From: Anthostomella pinea
Lineage: Eukaryota; Ascomycota; Sordariomycetes; Xylariales; Xylariaceae
NCBI GenBank assembly: GCA_963556695.1
Contig: CAUWAG010000003.1
Coordinates: 620,001-684,000 of the forward strand
DNA length: 64,000 nucleotides
Direction: 5' to 3'
Shown: piece by piece, positions 35,291 through 47,100 of the stretch
Position numbering within the stretch: the stretch's first letter is position 1
Layout of the letters: the number at the start of each line of letters is the position of its first letter
Notes under the pieces: model-generated
The model's input: the letters and a program-made list of their open reading frames with translations, nothing else
What the model was told of the DNA's origin: nothing
The model's database searches: none
Made by a program: the position numbers and the translations under genes

Positions 35291-36430
35291 GGGTTTATTA
35301 TTAAATAAAAATTGCATTATAATTTATAAATAAAACATCTTTAAAAAGGATTAATTGAGACAAAAATATATAAATATACAGACCATATATAGTAAATGAA
35401 AAGAGTTAAATAAAAAATATATAGCTACTATTGGCTTACTTATAATACCAATGATAACGCCGTTTTTAACATTAAATTAAAGTTATATAAAAAAGGAGTA
35501 AAAAATACGAAGTATAAAAAGATTAATTGAAATTCTTTTTTCAAATTTTGAGCTTTTTATTAAAGTAAAAAACAACCATTTTATATAAATGTATATGTGA
35601 GAACTCGTCGCGCGGAATATTTTGTTCAGGATTCTTGCTTGTTTTTTTGTTCTAAGTCTACCTGGTACAGACGGATTCATACATAAATACGTGTGCAGCG
35701 CCTCTATTCGTGGTGGTAGCGGAGCTGTGGGGCAACCATCCTACCCACAGTTCGCAAACTATCTGGAGACACACCATGAGCCACCACCACATCTGACAGC
35801 ATATATATAATGCGGAAAATAGAAATATCATATATTTAAAACTTAACCGGTTTAAAAAAGATTATAATATATAGTTATAGACAATTTAAAAAAAATTCGT
35901 TATATATTTTAAAAAAATAATTAAATATATTAAAAGATTAATATAAGCATGAAATAAAACTTGCACTTCGAAATTTGAAGAAGCCTACTATTAAAGCTTA
36001 TTAAAAATAATGGCCTTTAAAAACAAGGCTTGAGTAAAAAAAATTAAAATTTTACTTAAATAGATATAGAACAATCTCTTATTTCAATGTTTAAGGCTTG
36101 TAATTAAAGGCTATTAAAAGCGGAATTAATAGTTTATCCATACGTGTTATTTTTGTGTAAAAATCAAAGCTATAAAAAAACGTTGAAGAAATATCCGGAT
36201 TAATTATTAACTATAAGCTATACTTTCTACGGTTAGCTATTATCTATAATAAGCTATAACTTTCACTTTTAATCAATATTCTGAACGGCAACGATAATTT
36301 TACTTATTATTTAAAAAATAATATATATTATAATATTACGGTTTAAACGCAACTGGTTATAAAAGGTTGCACATAAAAATGAACTAACCGTATAAAAAAA
36401 GACGATTTAAGCGGGGCGAATTCTGTTGTC
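35291..36430. other. AT-rich RIP-like block with a GC-normal island
   Basis: Two strongly AT-rich segments (35291-35600 and 35815-36430) lack any gene. Between them, about 35610-35810 has normal composition with TGAGAACTCGTCGCGCGG at its left and CACATCTGACAGCA at its right. That is the size and style of a solo LTR inserted after RIP, but no target duplication could be established. Confidence 0.55.
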
Positions 36431-37179
36431 TAATTAGCCGGCGAAATCGTGGCGTTATTAATGTTTAAAAAATACTTGATGAGTGCAAATGGACTTGAAT
36501 AACGCTCCCTATTTAAGGGCCACTTTGACGAGATGCACGGGGCGGGATCAGCCTCTTCAGATAGGGGCATTGGCGCCGGCGCCGTTGGGTCACTGGGCCT
36601 TGGCTGCCACTGGCTGCACGTGTCGGCAAGTAATTTGGCGTGGTGCAACCCCGGACCCGCCCCATGGATGACATAAAGTATCCACCCATTTCTATCTTTA
36701 ACCTAGGACAGCCTTGGAAAGCCCGCCATCATCACCAACCCTCAGCCCGTCCACCAGTCAATCAATCGCCATCGACGTAAGCACGTTGCAGTGTGCGTAC
36801 AGCGCTGCACAGCACAACCACCATCGCGGCGCATTACCATTCGCACATCCAGCAAGAGATCTACATCTGTGTCACCTTGACTCATCCCATCTCTATCTCA
36901 GTGGCAGCCTGTAGCAGCTCCGCGACGTCAATAACATCATCATAATCCTTGCCTACCTGCTCTCTTTTATTAGCAGAGTGCCCCCATGCTGCCTCATCTT
37001 GGTGACACAACAGCAGCTGTTGTGGCAATTTATCCATTTCTCCTGCTCTCGTGAACATTGGCTTCTCCATCCGATAATGCTCTTTGCGACACCAAGTCCC
37101 ATCGTTTTCCTAGGCGGATGTTGATTTCGCTGCTCTACCCAACATATCTTACTTCCACTACCTGCGCTGTCGAGCTCCG
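36431..37179. promoter_or_regulatory. Upstream region of the DUF7514 gene
   Basis: Composition returns to normal. The stretch should hold the promoter and the CT-rich 5' leader of the plus-strand gene starting at 37180. The segment 36700-36900 is rich in CA/CC dinucleotides. No ORF with a domain was seen. Confidence 0.45.
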
Positions 37180-39049
37180 ATGGCCTCCTCAGCCAAGTCC
37201 AATCCCGAACAACCATCCGCCGTTCCGTCTTCGACCGAACCTCCTCGCCCTCACTCCCAACCGCCATCGCAAGCGCATCCACACCCGCAGTCGCAGTCGC
37301 AGTCGCAGAAGCCACCGGTCGATGGAAGCACATACTATGGCTATCTCTTCAATGGCGACAAGACGCCCACCGACCTGCTTAACGCGCTACTTCGCGCCAT
37401 CGGGCAATACATCGTAAGCTCTTCCTCCGTCAGCCCTGTGACAATGTCGCCTCGTCGCCCGGTGTAGCACTAACCCGAGGACTACCCAGATCGATCACGT
37501 AGGCGATACGAACGACAAGCAGCTTGATGCCAAGAAGCTGTCTGCCTTCTACCATGCCGTTGGCGGCGACTATGACTCGCTCTTCGTCAAGGCTCCCAAC
37601 AAGTCCATCTCCTATATCTGGCAAGCACTGGGAGTCCAGCATACCTTCCAACCCACCGATAATGACTTCGAAGAACCCTGCATTCCCGCCTTGACGCTGA
37701 AGGGCTTCGCGCGATGGCAATCTCTCCAGATCCTGCTTGGGCCCGAGGAACACGTACCCTACATCCAATATGCCGTGGCCAACTGGATCCTTAGCCATCC
37801 CGAAACGGGCGAACCCTTCCCACCTGACTTGCCCGCCGATGCTTTCCCAGCAGTGTGCGATCCGAAAATAGATGAGTGGCATAGAAGCTGTGCTGCGAGG
37901 TTGCGCGAAGCCGTGACACCGAGAGAAGAACATCCTCCTCGACGACACTCGTCTGATCCCCGAATACATGCCACTTTCAACCATGTACGCAGCCCGCTCG
38001 CTGGTGGTGTACCTCGTCAGAGGCCTGAGATGGACTACTTCTCGCGTGAGAGGTCGGTGCCCTATGTCCGTGTAACAGCGAATCACTTTGCGGGTCAGCC
38101 TTTCTCTCCTCGCATTCCGCCAGAGAAGCGCCGGCTCAGCAGTAGTAGCGGCAGCTCACTAGACGACGTGCCCCGAAGGCGAAGCTTTTCCGACCTACAC
38201 TCTCCGCAACCAAAAATAGATGAGAAAGACATGCGATCCTCGGCGCACCACGATCCCCGACGCCCGCCAAATCTCCGTCGTCACAGCCACCCGCGGCCAC
38301 AATCTGCGTCAAGTTCGGAGTCGGGGACTGATAACGACGTACCGTCACGTCCAACTTTCAAGACGGGGCCGCACGGTCCTGCTCCACCGCCTTCATCGTC
38401 TTTTCGGCGCGTCGCAGGACCACCGCCCCCTGCGGCGTCAGCTTTCTCAAGCCGTGCTCGGCGCAACGACATACGAGCGGATGACCCTCGCAGGATGAGT
38501 TTGCCTGCAGGAATCAAACACAAGCTTACCTCGATGTTTCCGGGATCCTCTGATCGACATCGAAGCAGCTCTCATGAAACGCCCACCGTTCCTCCTATAC
38601 ATCCCGTACGTTTTCGGAAGGAGGCCTTACCGCACTCGCGCTTAAACCGGAGTCAATCAGGAGACTCTTTTGTAGATGAAGAGTCAGATCCACAACCGAC
38701 ATCACCAAGATACACCTCACGAAACAATCGTGAGCGGATGGTGGAGAAAGAACGCGAGAGAGAACGCGAAATCGAAGAAGAGCGAGAGAGAAGGAGTCGA
38801 AAGGAAAGAGAGTATCTTCGACCGCCTATGAGCCGAAGAACCAGTAGTCACAATGATGGTGAACGACGGGCAGGGTGGGAAGCTCGAGACAGAGAGCGGA
38901 ATCGGGACTGGGACCGGGATGACGGAAGGAGGGCTTGGACATCCGACGAGAATCAGCGAAGAGACCGAAGACGATACAACGACCGTGGACCTGACCATGC
39001 AGAGACTGGCGTCAGCGGCAGGAGATACCCCCGTCAAGCTGGATTTTGA
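37180..39049 (+). CDS. DUF7514-family protein with disordered Arg/Ser-rich tail
   Basis: Two exons, 37180-37413 and 37490-39049, 597 aa. The 76-nt intron (GTAAGC donor, CTAACCC branch region, CCCAG acceptor) joins GQYI to IDHVGD in frame. Residues 1 to about 45 are Pro/Ser/Gln-rich. Residues about 48-230 form the globular domain (YYGYLFNGDKTPTDLLNALL, KLSAFYHAVGGDYDSLF, GFARWQSLQILLGPEEHV), which I assign to fungal DUF7514. The rest is low complexity with phospho-type Ser/Arg/Pro motifs and a highly charged Arg/Glu stretch (EREREREIEEERERRSRKER) that may form a coiled coil. The tail ends GRRYPRQAGF. Function is unknown. The gene appears intact although it lies less than 1 kb from an AT-rich repeat block. 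Confidence 0.85.
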
Positions 39050-40682
39050 AAGTACTGGTGATCTGTTTTGCGCTAGGCGAGGAGTATCTGAGTTCGGTAT
39101 CTTTGCGGGTTTTGTTCCTTCCTTTTTTTTGGCCCTCGCGATTGCCACGAGCTGAGTTATTGGGAAACAGACCCTATTGGGACAATATGTGGGATTGCAC
39201 ATTAATTCACCCCTATTTGCTTGAAGCGTTGCGGGAACTTATCAGGCGTTCAGAGGAACGATATCCTTAGAGTAAACACTACTCCATTTAGCTATGGCTG
39301 CACACAATGGCGAAATTCTCTCTCTTACCAATGGCACCTTCGATACGGTTCATAAGAATCATGCGCAATCTCCCGCGACGAACGTGTGATGCTCGCCCTG
39401 TCTTTCGCGAGTGGTCCATCTAATTATACAGGGGCGACCGCGGTCCTGGATGCTGGATCTAGAGACGTCGCGGAACGCGACGCACTAGTTTTCCAGGCTG
39501 TAGATCACGGACGATTCAAGACGGTCATTATGCAGATGTGATGAAAAGAGGCGAGCTTGGTTTGCTTGGTACACGGGCGGATAGACTGACAGGACTAGAA
39601 TACGTACGCACTTTCATCAACCCCCTTTCAATCATATTAAACTTTCTCGCACGTTCATTTTTACCCCTATCTACCCTACGGAAGCCTGTCTCATGCAAAC
39701 ACGACTCATTTTGGTACTCTTATTCCTCCATCATCCATCCTTCATGACATTGCGTGTGGTGTGAAACAGGAAACACACGTGTGTCCGTTCCCCTGTCTTA
39801 CCACAGCTGCCGTCGAGGTCCCGTGGGTTTCTGTGTTGACGGGCTGGTTCCTTCGTCGGTCGGTCGCTCGGTAGTTCGGTAGGTGGGTGTACTGTAGGCA
39901 AGAATCTCAGATGGATGAGCAGGCAGGGTGTCGGGGATTGGTTGTTGGCAGCTAGCTCTGTCACGGGTCCGTCTCTACCGGGAGAGAAAAGGAAAGACAA
40001 GAACCGGCCTTTGCCTCGCTTCGTGGGATATGTCCCGTCGAAGCAGACGTATCTACCGGGTTGAAGTCAAGCTTCACCACGTCAAGTCTCAGTCGCAGTC
40101 GCAGCTTGTTTGCCTTAAGCCTCGAGACACTCAGCAGTCCAGTCGTTCTCATCCCCGTCTCTCTTCCGCCGTCAGAAGCGTGCTCAGTACAGACCCTCAC
40201 AGGACGTATCTGTCCACAACACAACCACCAGTACGGTTGATTCCTTACTTCCTCTTCTTCTGTCCATTAACAAATGAATGGGAATGCCCCGCGGACTAGT
40301 CGTACAGTATTCTTACAGGTGATGATTCGGTTCTGACAAGTAATCTTCCACAGGTCTCCTGCGCAGGCCGGAGTCGTACATACGTCCACCGTAGACGTGA
40401 AAATCGTATCGTATCTTTTCGTATCGTATTGTATCCTTTTCGTGTCTTTTCGTACCCCGTCCTGTCGCAGAAGACGCCCTCGTTCATTCTTCATATTTTC
40501 GTGATTTCGTGATTTCGTGATTTTGTTCGCTCAGTGATGATGCCAAGCCAAGTAATGACAAGCGATGGCAGTTCTCTCTTCCTTCATATCTCTCCTGGCC
40601 CGTCATAGCAGTCGACAGCGCCGAGAGAAACCGGCATGGGTAATCCCATACATCCATCGATCCCTAGAAGAACAGCGGCAGA
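39050..40682. other. Convergent intergenic region
   Basis: Both neighbouring genes end here. The stretch contains a GTGATTTC triple repeat near 40501-40524 and CGTAT-rich simple sequence near 40405-40460. A 50-codon ORF at 39389-39541 is open but has no recognisable similarity and is probably fortuitous. Confidence 0.5.
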
Positions 40683-41741
40683 TCAATCAAAGATCCCCAG
40701 ATCCGCCGCCGCGGCCGTCATCAGCGGGCGCGCCTTCCACAGCTGCTTCTGGTGCTGGTAGTACGCACTCCTCTCCCTCTCCATCATCTTCTCCTTACTC
40801 TCCCGCTTCTTCTCGTTCTCTATTCCATTCTTCGTCACTGTCACCGGCTGCTCCGTGCCCTGCACGTGCGAACGGAAATCCAGCCGCGAGGGCAGCGGCG
40901 AAGACGATGACGGCTCCTTCCACTGACGATACTGTAAGTCAGAAGGCGCGGTGTCAAAGGTTAGTGCCTGCGTCAGGTCGCGCAGCTGCGACGGCCGCAG
41001 GCGGGAGGACGGCATTTGCACGGGGGACGAGGAGCCACTGCGGTACTGCTTGTCCGGCGGCGGGTAGCTGTGTTGCTCGTCTAGGTGCGAGAAGTGCGAG
41101 AGGAGCGCCGAGGCGGAGGCGTGGGGCGGGAAGTTGGCGGCGGTTATGGTGTTGTCGAATTCTTCGAAGACGGTGCTGGGGTTGTAGGTCCAGTCTTGCT
41201 CTTGATCTTGGGTTGGGTGGCTGCGGTTGGGGTTGGGGTTGGGGTGCTCGGGTAGCTGCTGTTGCTGCGGCTGGGTGGTGGACTGGTCTGTGGATTGGTT
41301 GAAGATGATCAAGTTGTCATCGGCGAAGATGTTGGCGCCGGTGCCGCCCTCGAGTTCTTGCAGGTCTTTCCAGATAAAGCTCAACTCCTCTGCCGCAGCT
41401 CCAACACCAGCTCCAGCTACATCTCCACCTCCTACTCCTACTCCTGCTACATCTCCAACATCACCGCCCCACTCGACTCCAGAATCGGAGCAGTAGAGAT
41501 GGTACTCGTCCCGAAAAAACGCGGCCCGCGCCTCCTGGTAGTCGCGCTCCTTGGTGCGCTCGCGGCGCAGCGCCGCGCGCCGCGTCTTCATGTGGAAGTG
41601 GCAGTAGTCGCGGTGCGTCCACTTGAGGGCCGTCGCGACGTGCACGCAGCGCGCGCTCGAGCGGCCGTGCTCGCACTCGTCCAGGTGGTAGCGCAGCTGG
41701 CACGGGCAGCGGTGGAAGCGGAGGAAGATCTGGGTACACAT
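40683..41741 (-). CDS. Orphan protein with an N-terminal Cys/His cluster
   Basis: One uninterrupted frame of 352 aa starting at the ATG at 41741. The N-terminus is a compact Cys/His region (MCTQIFLRF, CPCQLRYHLDECEHGRSSAR, CVHVATALKWTHRDYCHFHM) that could bind one or two zinc ions. A basic segment with MKTRRAALRRERTKERDYQE follows, then a Gly/Val/Ala low-complexity stretch and a Gln/Pro/Asn/Ser-rich region. A charged C-terminal helix (KKRESKEKMMERERSAYYQH) closes it. I recognise no named family. GC skew and codon use resemble the neighbouring genes. An upstream exon cannot be excluded, because a Pro/Ser-rich open frame extends to about 42050. Confidence 0.6.
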   Translation of the reverse strand: MCTQIFLRFHRCPCQLRYHLDECEHGRSSARCVHVATALKWTHRDYCHFHMKTRRAALRRERTKERDYQEARAAFFRDEYHLYCSDSGVEWGGDVGDVAGVGVGGGDVAGAGVGAAAEELSFIWKDLQELEGGTGANIFADDNLIIFNQSTDQSTTQPQQQQLPEHPNPNPNRSHPTQDQEQDWTYNPSTVFEEFDNTITAANFPPHASASALLSHFSHLDEQHSYPPPDKQYRSGSSSPVQMPSSRLRPSQLRDLTQALTFDTAPSDLQYRQWKEPSSSSPLPSRLDFRSHVQGTEQPVTVTKNGIENEKKRESKEKMMERERSAYYQHQKQLWKARPLMTAAAADLGIFD

Positions 41742-42862
41742 TTTGGGTTGGGGGCGCGCAGGCTGCGGTTGTCTCGGATATGGGGGGTTTTTCTTGGGTT
41801 GAGGACCTGTACTGGGGTTTTGAGTGAGAGGTTTGGTGGTGGTTCTTGGGCTGGTGATGCTGGGAAGGTGCGAAGATCTCGGGTTGCAGATTTGTTCCTT
41901 TGGCTTGGAGGCAGAGGGCTTGCCGATGCTCGAGGGGCTTTGGAGGGAGAGTTGGTTGGTGCTGAGGCGAGAACAGCCACTGAGGGGAGGTGCCGATCCA
42001 AGGTGGATGAATTGTCGAAAAAATTGCCGTCCAGGGAGGGGACGTCGACAAGATGATGCCTCCGTGCTAGCCTCCGTATGGTTGCCTCAAGGATTCTGGA
42101 AGTTGCCTACGCCGTACTGGATGCGGAGTCAGCTTGGAGCGCAAGGTAGGCGGGTGGGAGGGATGGAAGAATGAGGAAATTTTTGAGATCGAGGTGCAAG
42201 TAAGTAAAAGCTCGGCAGATGTCGAGAGGGTACAAAGGCTGGTGCAAGGTGCATGGATGCGTGTGGGTGGGTACACGCAAATGAAGGCGGCCTGAGAGAC
42301 TAGTACCACATCGAGAGGGCAGTGAGAGCTTACCTGGTGACTCCGACGTACTCAGTTAGAATGTTAATGATTCGCAGGTGTGCCGAACCTGTGCGGTATT
42401 CCACGACGCGTGCGCGGGGGGTGTTTGACAAAGAAGGGTGGTCCCGAGCCGTGGACCTTGAAGGTTGTTAGTATAAGGAGACGGCGGACTGGCGGACTTA
42501 GGGCAAAACCCCAATCCAGGTATCTGCCGGAGGAGGATGTGAATCATGAGCGAGTGACAAAGATTACGGAAGACAGGGCGAGGTGAAAATTCACTCGAGT
42601 TCAGATAGAAGTCAGACCGGCCGGCCCTCCTAAATCAGCATGTAAGCCTTAACGGTGCCTCCCCACTTGTGCTTCACGTAGACTGTAGTTCATTCCCAGT
42701 ATCGGTCTCTTTCATGGATCTTCACACACTTCACAAGTCTGTACATTGGGTGTAGTGTCAAGATTCATCTACCTTAGGTAGGTAGTCTACATGTGAGTAG
42801 ACACCACAATCACTTACCATTATACCATATGCAGCTCTGAGAACCACAGTACAAATCCTTCA
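41742..42862. other. Upstream region of the Cys/His orphan gene
   Basis: It should contain the promoter and leader of the minus-strand gene. Open frames of 60 to 200 codons overlap the gene in other frames and are rich in Pro/Ser. From 42350 to 42860 nothing was recognised; TAGGTAGGTAG repeats occur near 42777. Confidence 0.45.
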
Positions 42863-44131
42863 CTACTCCCCCTGCTTCCGGCTCCACGGGAGCAGCCGCC
42901 GCCCCTTCTTATTTTTCTTCTCGGACTCCAAATACTCTGCGTAGAAAGTAGGCATTGCCTCGCTCCGGTTCCACGCGTAGAACCTATCAAGCTCATCAAG
43001 CGAGTCTTCCAACCAGCACGAGTGCACCCACAGCGGCTTACTCGACTTTACCCGCACCAGGTAGTAGATATCCTTCTTCACCTCAATACCCGAAATCCGC
43101 TTGCGCTGGGTCTGGAGCATGTGCCGCACGCTGGCATCCCTGACAATCTTCTTCTCCGACCCCCTGAGGGACATCTGCTGCGGCTCCCTGGGTCGAGGGG
43201 CGCCTGGCCCCTGGATGTACCTCTTCAGGAAGAACTTGTGCACAACGGGGAAGATCCTGAGGCCCACAGGCAGGTCGATGGAGCACGAGTCTTGGAAGAC
43301 CGTCAGGACTTCGAAGGGGCCAACCGAGTAGCCTTCGAAATAGTGCGGGCACTTCTGTGTTCGCTTGCCTGCCTTGGCCTGCGCCCCCCACACGAAGACC
43401 ACGTCGCCGGGCTCTCAGGGCCCGAGGCTCTCCTTGTCGGTGCCAATGGTCTGTTCGGGGTATGTCACGGGTTCTTTCGCCTTGACGGGGAGGAGTATGG
43501 CTTGCCATGGATCCTCGACGGCCTGTGACTCGACGAGACACCACTCGCCGCACTCATGATACGTAACATCGTCGTACAGCTCAGGTGGGATGCCTGGGGG
43601 TATAGGCAACTCGGATTGCTCAATTTTGACGGCATTCAGGCGCTCGGAGAGTCCAATTTTGATGAGGAGGATTAGCCTTCCTATATCCGTTTCTTTGATC
43701 TCATTGCCATCGACCAACATCTTGGCGTAGTTGAGTATGACATCCAGAGGCGCGGACTTGGGACAGTGGCATCCTGAGTAGTGCTTGACGTACACGAAAC
43801 CATCAGCCGGCTTGCCGTCCTGATCTAGATCCCGGTACGTCCATCCCGTGCAGTGGGTCTTGAGGTTCGCTCGCTCGATCAGCAATGGGCGGTCACATAT
43901 CTTGTTCGTAGGCTCAGCAGCAGTCGCCACCATAGAAGCCCGTTTTGGTCTCGTGAGCTGAGTCGTCGGACCTAGATTGGCCTTATTCGGATGATCGATG
44001 GCAATTGAAGATGCCGCCGACAAAGAGTGGCGCGCGTCATATTTAGGGATGTCGGGTAGATAGCGTCTCTGACGAAAGGTGGACAAGGGATCGAATGTGA
44101 ATCCGCATAGCAAAGAGGCCGACCTTTCCAT
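42863..44131 (-). pseudogene. Chimeric ORF: unknown N-terminal half plus gypsy-integrase-tail-like half, split by one TGA
   Basis: From the ATG at 44131 a single frame of 423 codons runs to 42863, broken only by a TGA at 43415-43417 (SLGP-stop-EPGDVVFVW). The second half resembles the C-terminal SH3-like part of Ty3/gypsy integrases (GDVVFVW, YSVGPFEVL, SIDLPVGLRIFPVVHKFFLKRY). A chromodomain-like stretch follows (KRISGIEVKKDIYYLVRVK). The first half (HCTGWTYRDLDQDGKPADGF, YSGCHCPKSAPLDVIL, YHECGEWCLVES) matches nothing I know. No RT or integrase catalytic core is present and no LTRs were found. It may be a domesticated or chimeric retroelement gene with a recent nonsense mutation (CGA to TGA is the simplest), or a gene with stop readthrough. 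Confidence 0.6.
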
Positions 44132-47100
44132 TGTAAGTGACGTCGCGCTCCTTCCGGTCGGGCTTAGGACTGGCTCCAGTCGAATGAGGACAGACAGAAT
44201 GCTATTTTCCAAGTCACAGTGTATCTTTGTGGTCTGTCACAACAATCGGAGCAATAGGGGAAGGGATAGCCACTACTTAAGGACGTAGCCAAGGTGGCAA
44301 GAGAGGTTTACCAGCACACCCTGATCATTTCCTACCTAGTCATGGATTATATGCAAGCGGAGTAGGTTCAACCCATTATCAGGTTCATCCCGTGGTTAAT
44401 TAGGTTCGTCTCGTGATTAGGTTCATCTCGTGATTTCCATTCCGGCCACTTTTAGGTGCGAAAGCAGGCGACAGTGTTTGCGACGTGCGTCTACCACCAC
44501 CAGGAGCATCACCAACCAACGAGACCATGGACGACATCGATGGCGATGTGTTGAACAGCGTGTATGATGGTTCATATGGTTGCTATTCGTACTATCCAGT
44601 GACAGTCAGATAGTACGTGGTGTTCACCTCGAAGGTTCCGTTGTGGGATGGGTGGTCCCAAAATGCCCTAAACACCTTGTTGAGTGCACTGCCACCTCCC
44701 TGAACGCCACAGTGGCTTGCGCGCCATTCAATACGATGCCTTCCTTCGGTTGAACGGGCAAAGATAGAGGCTGTCTTTCGGTAAGAAGTACAATCTCTTT
44801 CTAGTAAGTGCAGCTTCTATCTGACATTGCCATGCGGCATTCTCAGAGGGCGGCAACATACTTGGGTGGGTGATTGACGACAAGGTCGAATCCAGAAGAG
44901 CGAAAAGGACCCTCATCAAGACCAGCACTAGGGCTAGGGCTGCGCACTGCCGGTAATGGCCCCTCATATTAAGGGGCCACTGCCAGCCAGGCTGGGACGC
45001 AAAGAACTTCACTTCTTCATCTCACGACCATTGTACGGGCTCACGGACGACACGCGACCGTCGCGATTTCACCTGCCCACCGTCCCTCGCCCAATGGATG
45101 GAATGGAGGGACATCGACTGGGTGATGATTTTTGAATTGGTTTTGCTTTTGTACATACGTGGGATGCTTCCAATGCCTCGACGGCAGGTAGGCAAGGCCC
45201 CTTGGTGTCGCTCATGCCCTCAATGCATGCAGAAGAGTGATGAAAAGAGGCAAAAAAGAGACGGTTGGAACCTAGGCTTCGAATTTCTGGATGTAGGGCA
45301 TGGTGACCCGCAAGCGCGGTAGTGGGTAGGCCTAAGAAGCTTGTACAGGAGAAATGAATCAACGTAATAGTCTTACTTGGATTAATGGGTGTCTTGCTCC
45401 AGCGTGATTCGAATCCATGAGCTCTCCGTCTCTGGGGTGGTCAAGGCGGGAGCATTAGCCCCTAGACCACCATGTTGTTTCGATTTTTTTACAACTGTAC
45501 AAGTAGCCTCCCCCGCCGGAGTCGTCACCCACCTGGCAACACCTCTGTCACCCAGGCTCGGGCTTCACTTGTTGATGCGCTGGTCCGTCCCTCTGTCGTC
45601 TCCTAGTGACCTTCATTATTTCTCTCCGGTTCCCATGTTGCGGTGAAAGGGGCTGGGATTGTATCACCAACTTTCGCCTACCTGCACCCCCTTTAATCCC
45701 GAGTCTAGGTGGAACAGGATTCCGTTGACACCTATTCATCTCGTATGCTTGGTCAGCTGACTCAAAGCACCGCACTGGGAGAATGCAGGGAGCAACGGGT
45801 ATGGTACGCACATGGTATTGACTGATATCACACGACCTAAAAGGGTCATTTTCCGCCGACAGCATGTCCAGGGGGCTGGGTCCCGGTCATTTCCCGTTCT
45901 ACTCAGACACCATGCGTGAATACCTTGTCCAGAACAGCAGCCAGGTCTCCTAACCTTGAAAACGACGATATGAACAGCAATATAGGTGTCTGCGTGACTC
46001 TCTAAACCCCACTCGTGTCCTTGACCCCGACGATGGGAGCAGCTTCACGAAAAAGATCAGTGCACGTAAGGTGCAAAGCTAGGTAGGTAATCGCAGGTCA
46101 TGGGCACGGCCTCTTTTTGCAAACCCCTTCGCGTACGCATCCTTGGTAAGTTACCGTCTGCCTCGCCCACGTAGAACGCATTCGGCCCTTGTATCCGGAC
46201 TACACCTTCCATGGCTTCCCCCACTCCCACCGTGTCCTTATCTCGCAAATCCCTGTATATGTGAGCCATCGATAGGACACTACCAAACCTATTTTCAGCG
46301 AGTACGCCGACTTCCTGGAGGGACTAGCGAGAACTCTGGAGTCTGCAGTAAGATGCCGCAGTATATCGCCTGGCGCTTGAAGAAGAAGAATGGCTCGTCT
46401 GTTACCACGCTAAAGGGCCGTTCCATCCCTTCTTGGCCTCCTGGACTGAATCATCAGCTACGGCCTGGGTCGTTTGCAGAATGGATGCCATGATATTTTA
46501 TCGTTCCGAGTGTTCGCTACCATACATATGGTCTTGAAGAAACTCCTGTGGTGTAGGAGAAGGTTTAGCCAAATGGTTGATACGTTCCTTGATCAGGCAA
46601 AATTCAACATTCTCAAGTAATGTCTCAACACCTTCTCTGTTGCGCCAGTCTGGAGGAGCTGGAGCGAATCGAACGGATGGGTTCTGGTAGTTCGTTTTCT
46701 TTAGGATGGTCTGAGGCAGAGAGTCCTGCGACGTCCTTCTCGCCTACGTTGATCCTTTTTATCCATCAGTGCCTCTCGTCGATTGGAGGCCTTTCAAATT
46801 GGTATTCTTGAGCCATTTACGGGTCTTGGTGATGGAATCGATCGCTGGATGTACCAAAGCCAATAACTCTTCCATTGGTCGCGTGCACTCTGCGCGTAGG
46901 GTTCGAGGTGTGTCCAAGAATATCTGGCATACGAGGACCTGTCATAACTACAGTTTGTTGTCGGAGAGGAGTGAAAGAGTGATATCAGTCCACTGGTTGC
47001 CTCCTTAAATATGGGAAGGCGATCTCGAAGGCGTCCGACGACGGCGAGTTCAACAAGTATTTCTGTGAGAAGAATGCAGTATTCTGTCCACTTCTCTCGC

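Noticed and set aside
39389..39541. 50-codon plus-strand ORF downstream of the DUF7514 gene
   Set aside because: Short, no recognisable similarity, lies in the presumed 3' untranslated/convergent region.
41227..42174. Plus-strand ORFs opposite the Cys/His orphan and its upstream region
   Set aside because: They overlap in several frames and are Gly/Ala/Val/Leu-rich, consistent with antisense of low-complexity sequence.
43022..43528. 168-codon plus-strand ORF opposite the chimeric integrase-like ORF
   Set aside because: Antisense frame of a sequence whose minus-strand product shows recognisable integrase-tail features.
44527..44613. Small ORF starting MDDIDGDVLNSVYDG
   Set aside because: Only 28 codons and no supporting context such as splice sites or conservation.
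46600..47010. TTCGATTC motif near 46665 considered as a tRNA B box
   Set aside because: No A box at proper spacing and no acceptor or anticodon stem could be drawn.
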